Translations under genes and position numbers: made by a program | The notes under the pieces: model-generated | The model's database searches: none | The model's input: the letters and a program-made list of their open reading frames with translations, nothing else | What the model was told of the DNA's origin: nothing | Source of the DNA: JALZCH01 sp036387135 | GTDB lineage: Bacteria; Acidobacteriota; Blastocatellia; Pyrinomonadales; Pyrinomonadaceae | Reading direction: 5' to 3' | Assembly: GCA_036387135.1 (NCBI GenBank) | Contig: DASVUH010000016.1 | Location: forward strand, 1-64,000 | DNA: 64,000 bases | Part shown: positions 63,701-64,000 of the stretch, piece after piece | How the letters are laid out: every line of letters begins with the position of its first letter | Position numbering within the stretch: the first letter of the stretch is position 1

Positions 63701-63964
63701 GAGGCTTTGATTGAAGTCAACATTGAAAATCACGCGCTTGTTGTCAGGATTTCTGATAAAGGACGAGGTTTCGAGGTATCGCAGGCGATGAATGGCAAAT
63801 CGAACGGGTTCGGCGGCAACGGTTTATCGAATATGAAACGCCGAACCGCAAATCTGGGCGGCAGTTTTACAATTGAATCGCAAATCGGAATGGGAACAAC
63901 GGTGGTATTGAGCGTTCCGACTTCGGGTAAGAAATCTTCAGTTGAAAAAACACAGCGCGTCTAA
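60791..63964 (+). CDS. Two-component regulator-propeller histidine kinase
   Basis: A 1057-residue sensor: signal peptide (about residues 1-35), a periplasmic region of beta-propeller repeats (GLAYDKIYNVYQDSRGFIWF, GLSDVTVRGVDEDNFGNLWIS), a Y_Y_Y domain (about 735-800), a membrane helix (about 815-835), HisKA_3 with His851 in TDLHDDIGSSLSK, and HATPase_c (ECVNNLAKYS, DKGRGFEV, GNGLSNMKRR). This design is common in sensors of polysaccharides and other envelope signals. The next gene starts 3 bases after its stop. Confidence 0.92.
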   Translation: MRRLFAQTTLDFRFKILFWAMAILFLVLPARAELLPIKTYLSTDGLAYDKIYNVYQDSRGFIWFMTANGVSRFDGYKFANYMLLEDGLENSLVTDMVEDANGVYWFSSSANKVYRFDPRAKAENKSQLMRENFQTIKVADAPGTNAIYTMFRTGKNEILAGTTTGLFRLLPEENRFEPIELNLPASKSLYALAIAEDADGSLWIGHQFGLSRRLPSGAIVNYEVMPQPDGTDRIRSVTVDRQNRVWMITEVGRKLLVLNPEPAGTINAADSSKRKLRFRQEEKLAANLPQGFAYLFSPEESLAEGKFHAVNAVRDGGVWVSAYGKGLVEFNGREFRLYTKENGLSDVTVRGVDEDNFGNLWISSDWGAMRLNHGNFITYHTEDGLGGERICSLFQDRNGAFYAVTPEWTVNRFDGKRFASVKLDLPPVQNYISDRVLSDHAGEWWFATGAGLYRYAAVEQVEQIKAAKPAKIYTTADNLPSDKIRMVYEDSMRDVWFSFEDKPGFLTRWNRQTDRIQTFTPENGIPTNCVAQSLREDGAGNLYFPCFTENILIFQNNSFRTFTHETFVKDFWISDILVDRKGRVWAATPTKGLLKIENLVSGNPTTKVYTHENGLSSLSGQFLTEDRDGRIYYLSASALDVVEPETGKIKKYTIADGLNGTGNGVAFRDRSGDLWFGTHRGVSRLTPQTAKPQPPPPVFISSLRAGGKNVPLNAIGEIEIAGLTLNSDERQMQIDFFGLALATGESLRYQYKLEGADKDWSQPSTERTANYPNIPAGNYRFLVRAVNSDGAVSENPAAISFTVLRPVWQRWWFLVITSVLIGLLIYVLYRYRIEQVIKLERVRTRIATDLHDDIGSSLSKIAILSEVVRQKTKGNGASEPLEIIANTSREMVDSMSDIVWAINPERDSLIDLIHRMRRFAEDIFDAQDIDYRFIVPEHLKEISLGADIRRDVYLIFKECVNNLAKYSGAEEALIEVNIENHALVVRISDKGRGFEVSQAMNGKSNGFGGNGLSNMKRRTANLGGSFTIESQIGMGTTVVLSVPTSGKKSSVEKTQRV

Positions 63965-63967
63965 TCT

Positions 63968-64000
63968 ATGGGAGATTTATTCAGACAAACAAACATCGGC
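63968..64000 (+). CDS. Start of a truncated gene, possibly a response regulator
   Basis: Only 11 codons (MGDLFRQTNIG) are inside the window. It begins 3 bases after the propeller-kinase stop, so it is probably co-transcribed; a NarL-type regulator would be usual there. This is inference from position only. Confidence 0.35.
   Translation, partial: MGDLFRQTNIG

Overview
The window reads as chromosomal DNA from a free-living bacterium of moderate GC (estimated by eye, not computed). My best guess is Acidobacteriota, class Blastocatellia. This is an inference from the gene mix: CHAT/TPR proteins with their own sigma and anti-sigma factors, delta-60 and FG-GAP secreted proteins, many hybrid histidine kinases, and a scattered hut pathway. 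No rRNA, tRNA, phage, IS element or CRISPR array was found.

Layout. 0.1-8.3 kb is mostly housekeeping: mltG, a zinc-ribbon membrane protein, ruvX, an S41-type protein that has lost both catalytic residues, a secreted PPC-like protein, a TPR protein, a lone mreB, then scpB and rluB behind an overlapping hybrid kinase gene (8.2-10.3 kb). 10.6-15.7 kb is a leftward sigma factor / anti-sigma-like / secreted TPR-CHAT protease block, next to a small secreted PPC protein. 16.6-25.8 kb is mixed: an SDR without its catalytic Tyr, an unknown beta-rich protein behind a clear promoter, a DUF1874 (AcrIII-1/Crn2-like) protein, a GNAT, a VanY-type carboxypeptidase, an NYN nuclease, a CocE-like hydrolase and a methyltransferase. 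25.9-38.6 kb holds a delta-60/FG-GAP protein and the histidine catabolic genes hutH, hutI and hutU. The last is separated from the others by about 6 kb of unrelated genes, including an AT-rich pentapeptide-repeat membrane protein and a decayed copy of the hutU 3' end.

38.8-44.7 kb is the most unusual part. Two paralogous secreted HExxH proteins flank a TPR-GAF-sigma54 activator and a 55-residue gene that is not in the usual ORF size range. The small gene encodes four decapeptide repeats (KGIM[I/V]SDY[T/A]G). It has its own sigma54-type promoter, a strong ribosome site and a strong terminator. The activator gene lies directly downstream, so the two probably form a regulator-target pair.

45-64 kb holds uvrA, a YegI/PphC/YegL-like kinase-phosphatase-VWA triad, a DUF389 protein, and a signalling cluster: an unknown conserved protein translationally coupled to a CHASE-domain kinase, a single-domain response regulator, a REC-PAS-HK-REC hybrid, a ChaN-like protein and a propeller-type sensor kinase. 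Several convergent gene ends carry long imperfect inverted repeats that recur as a family.
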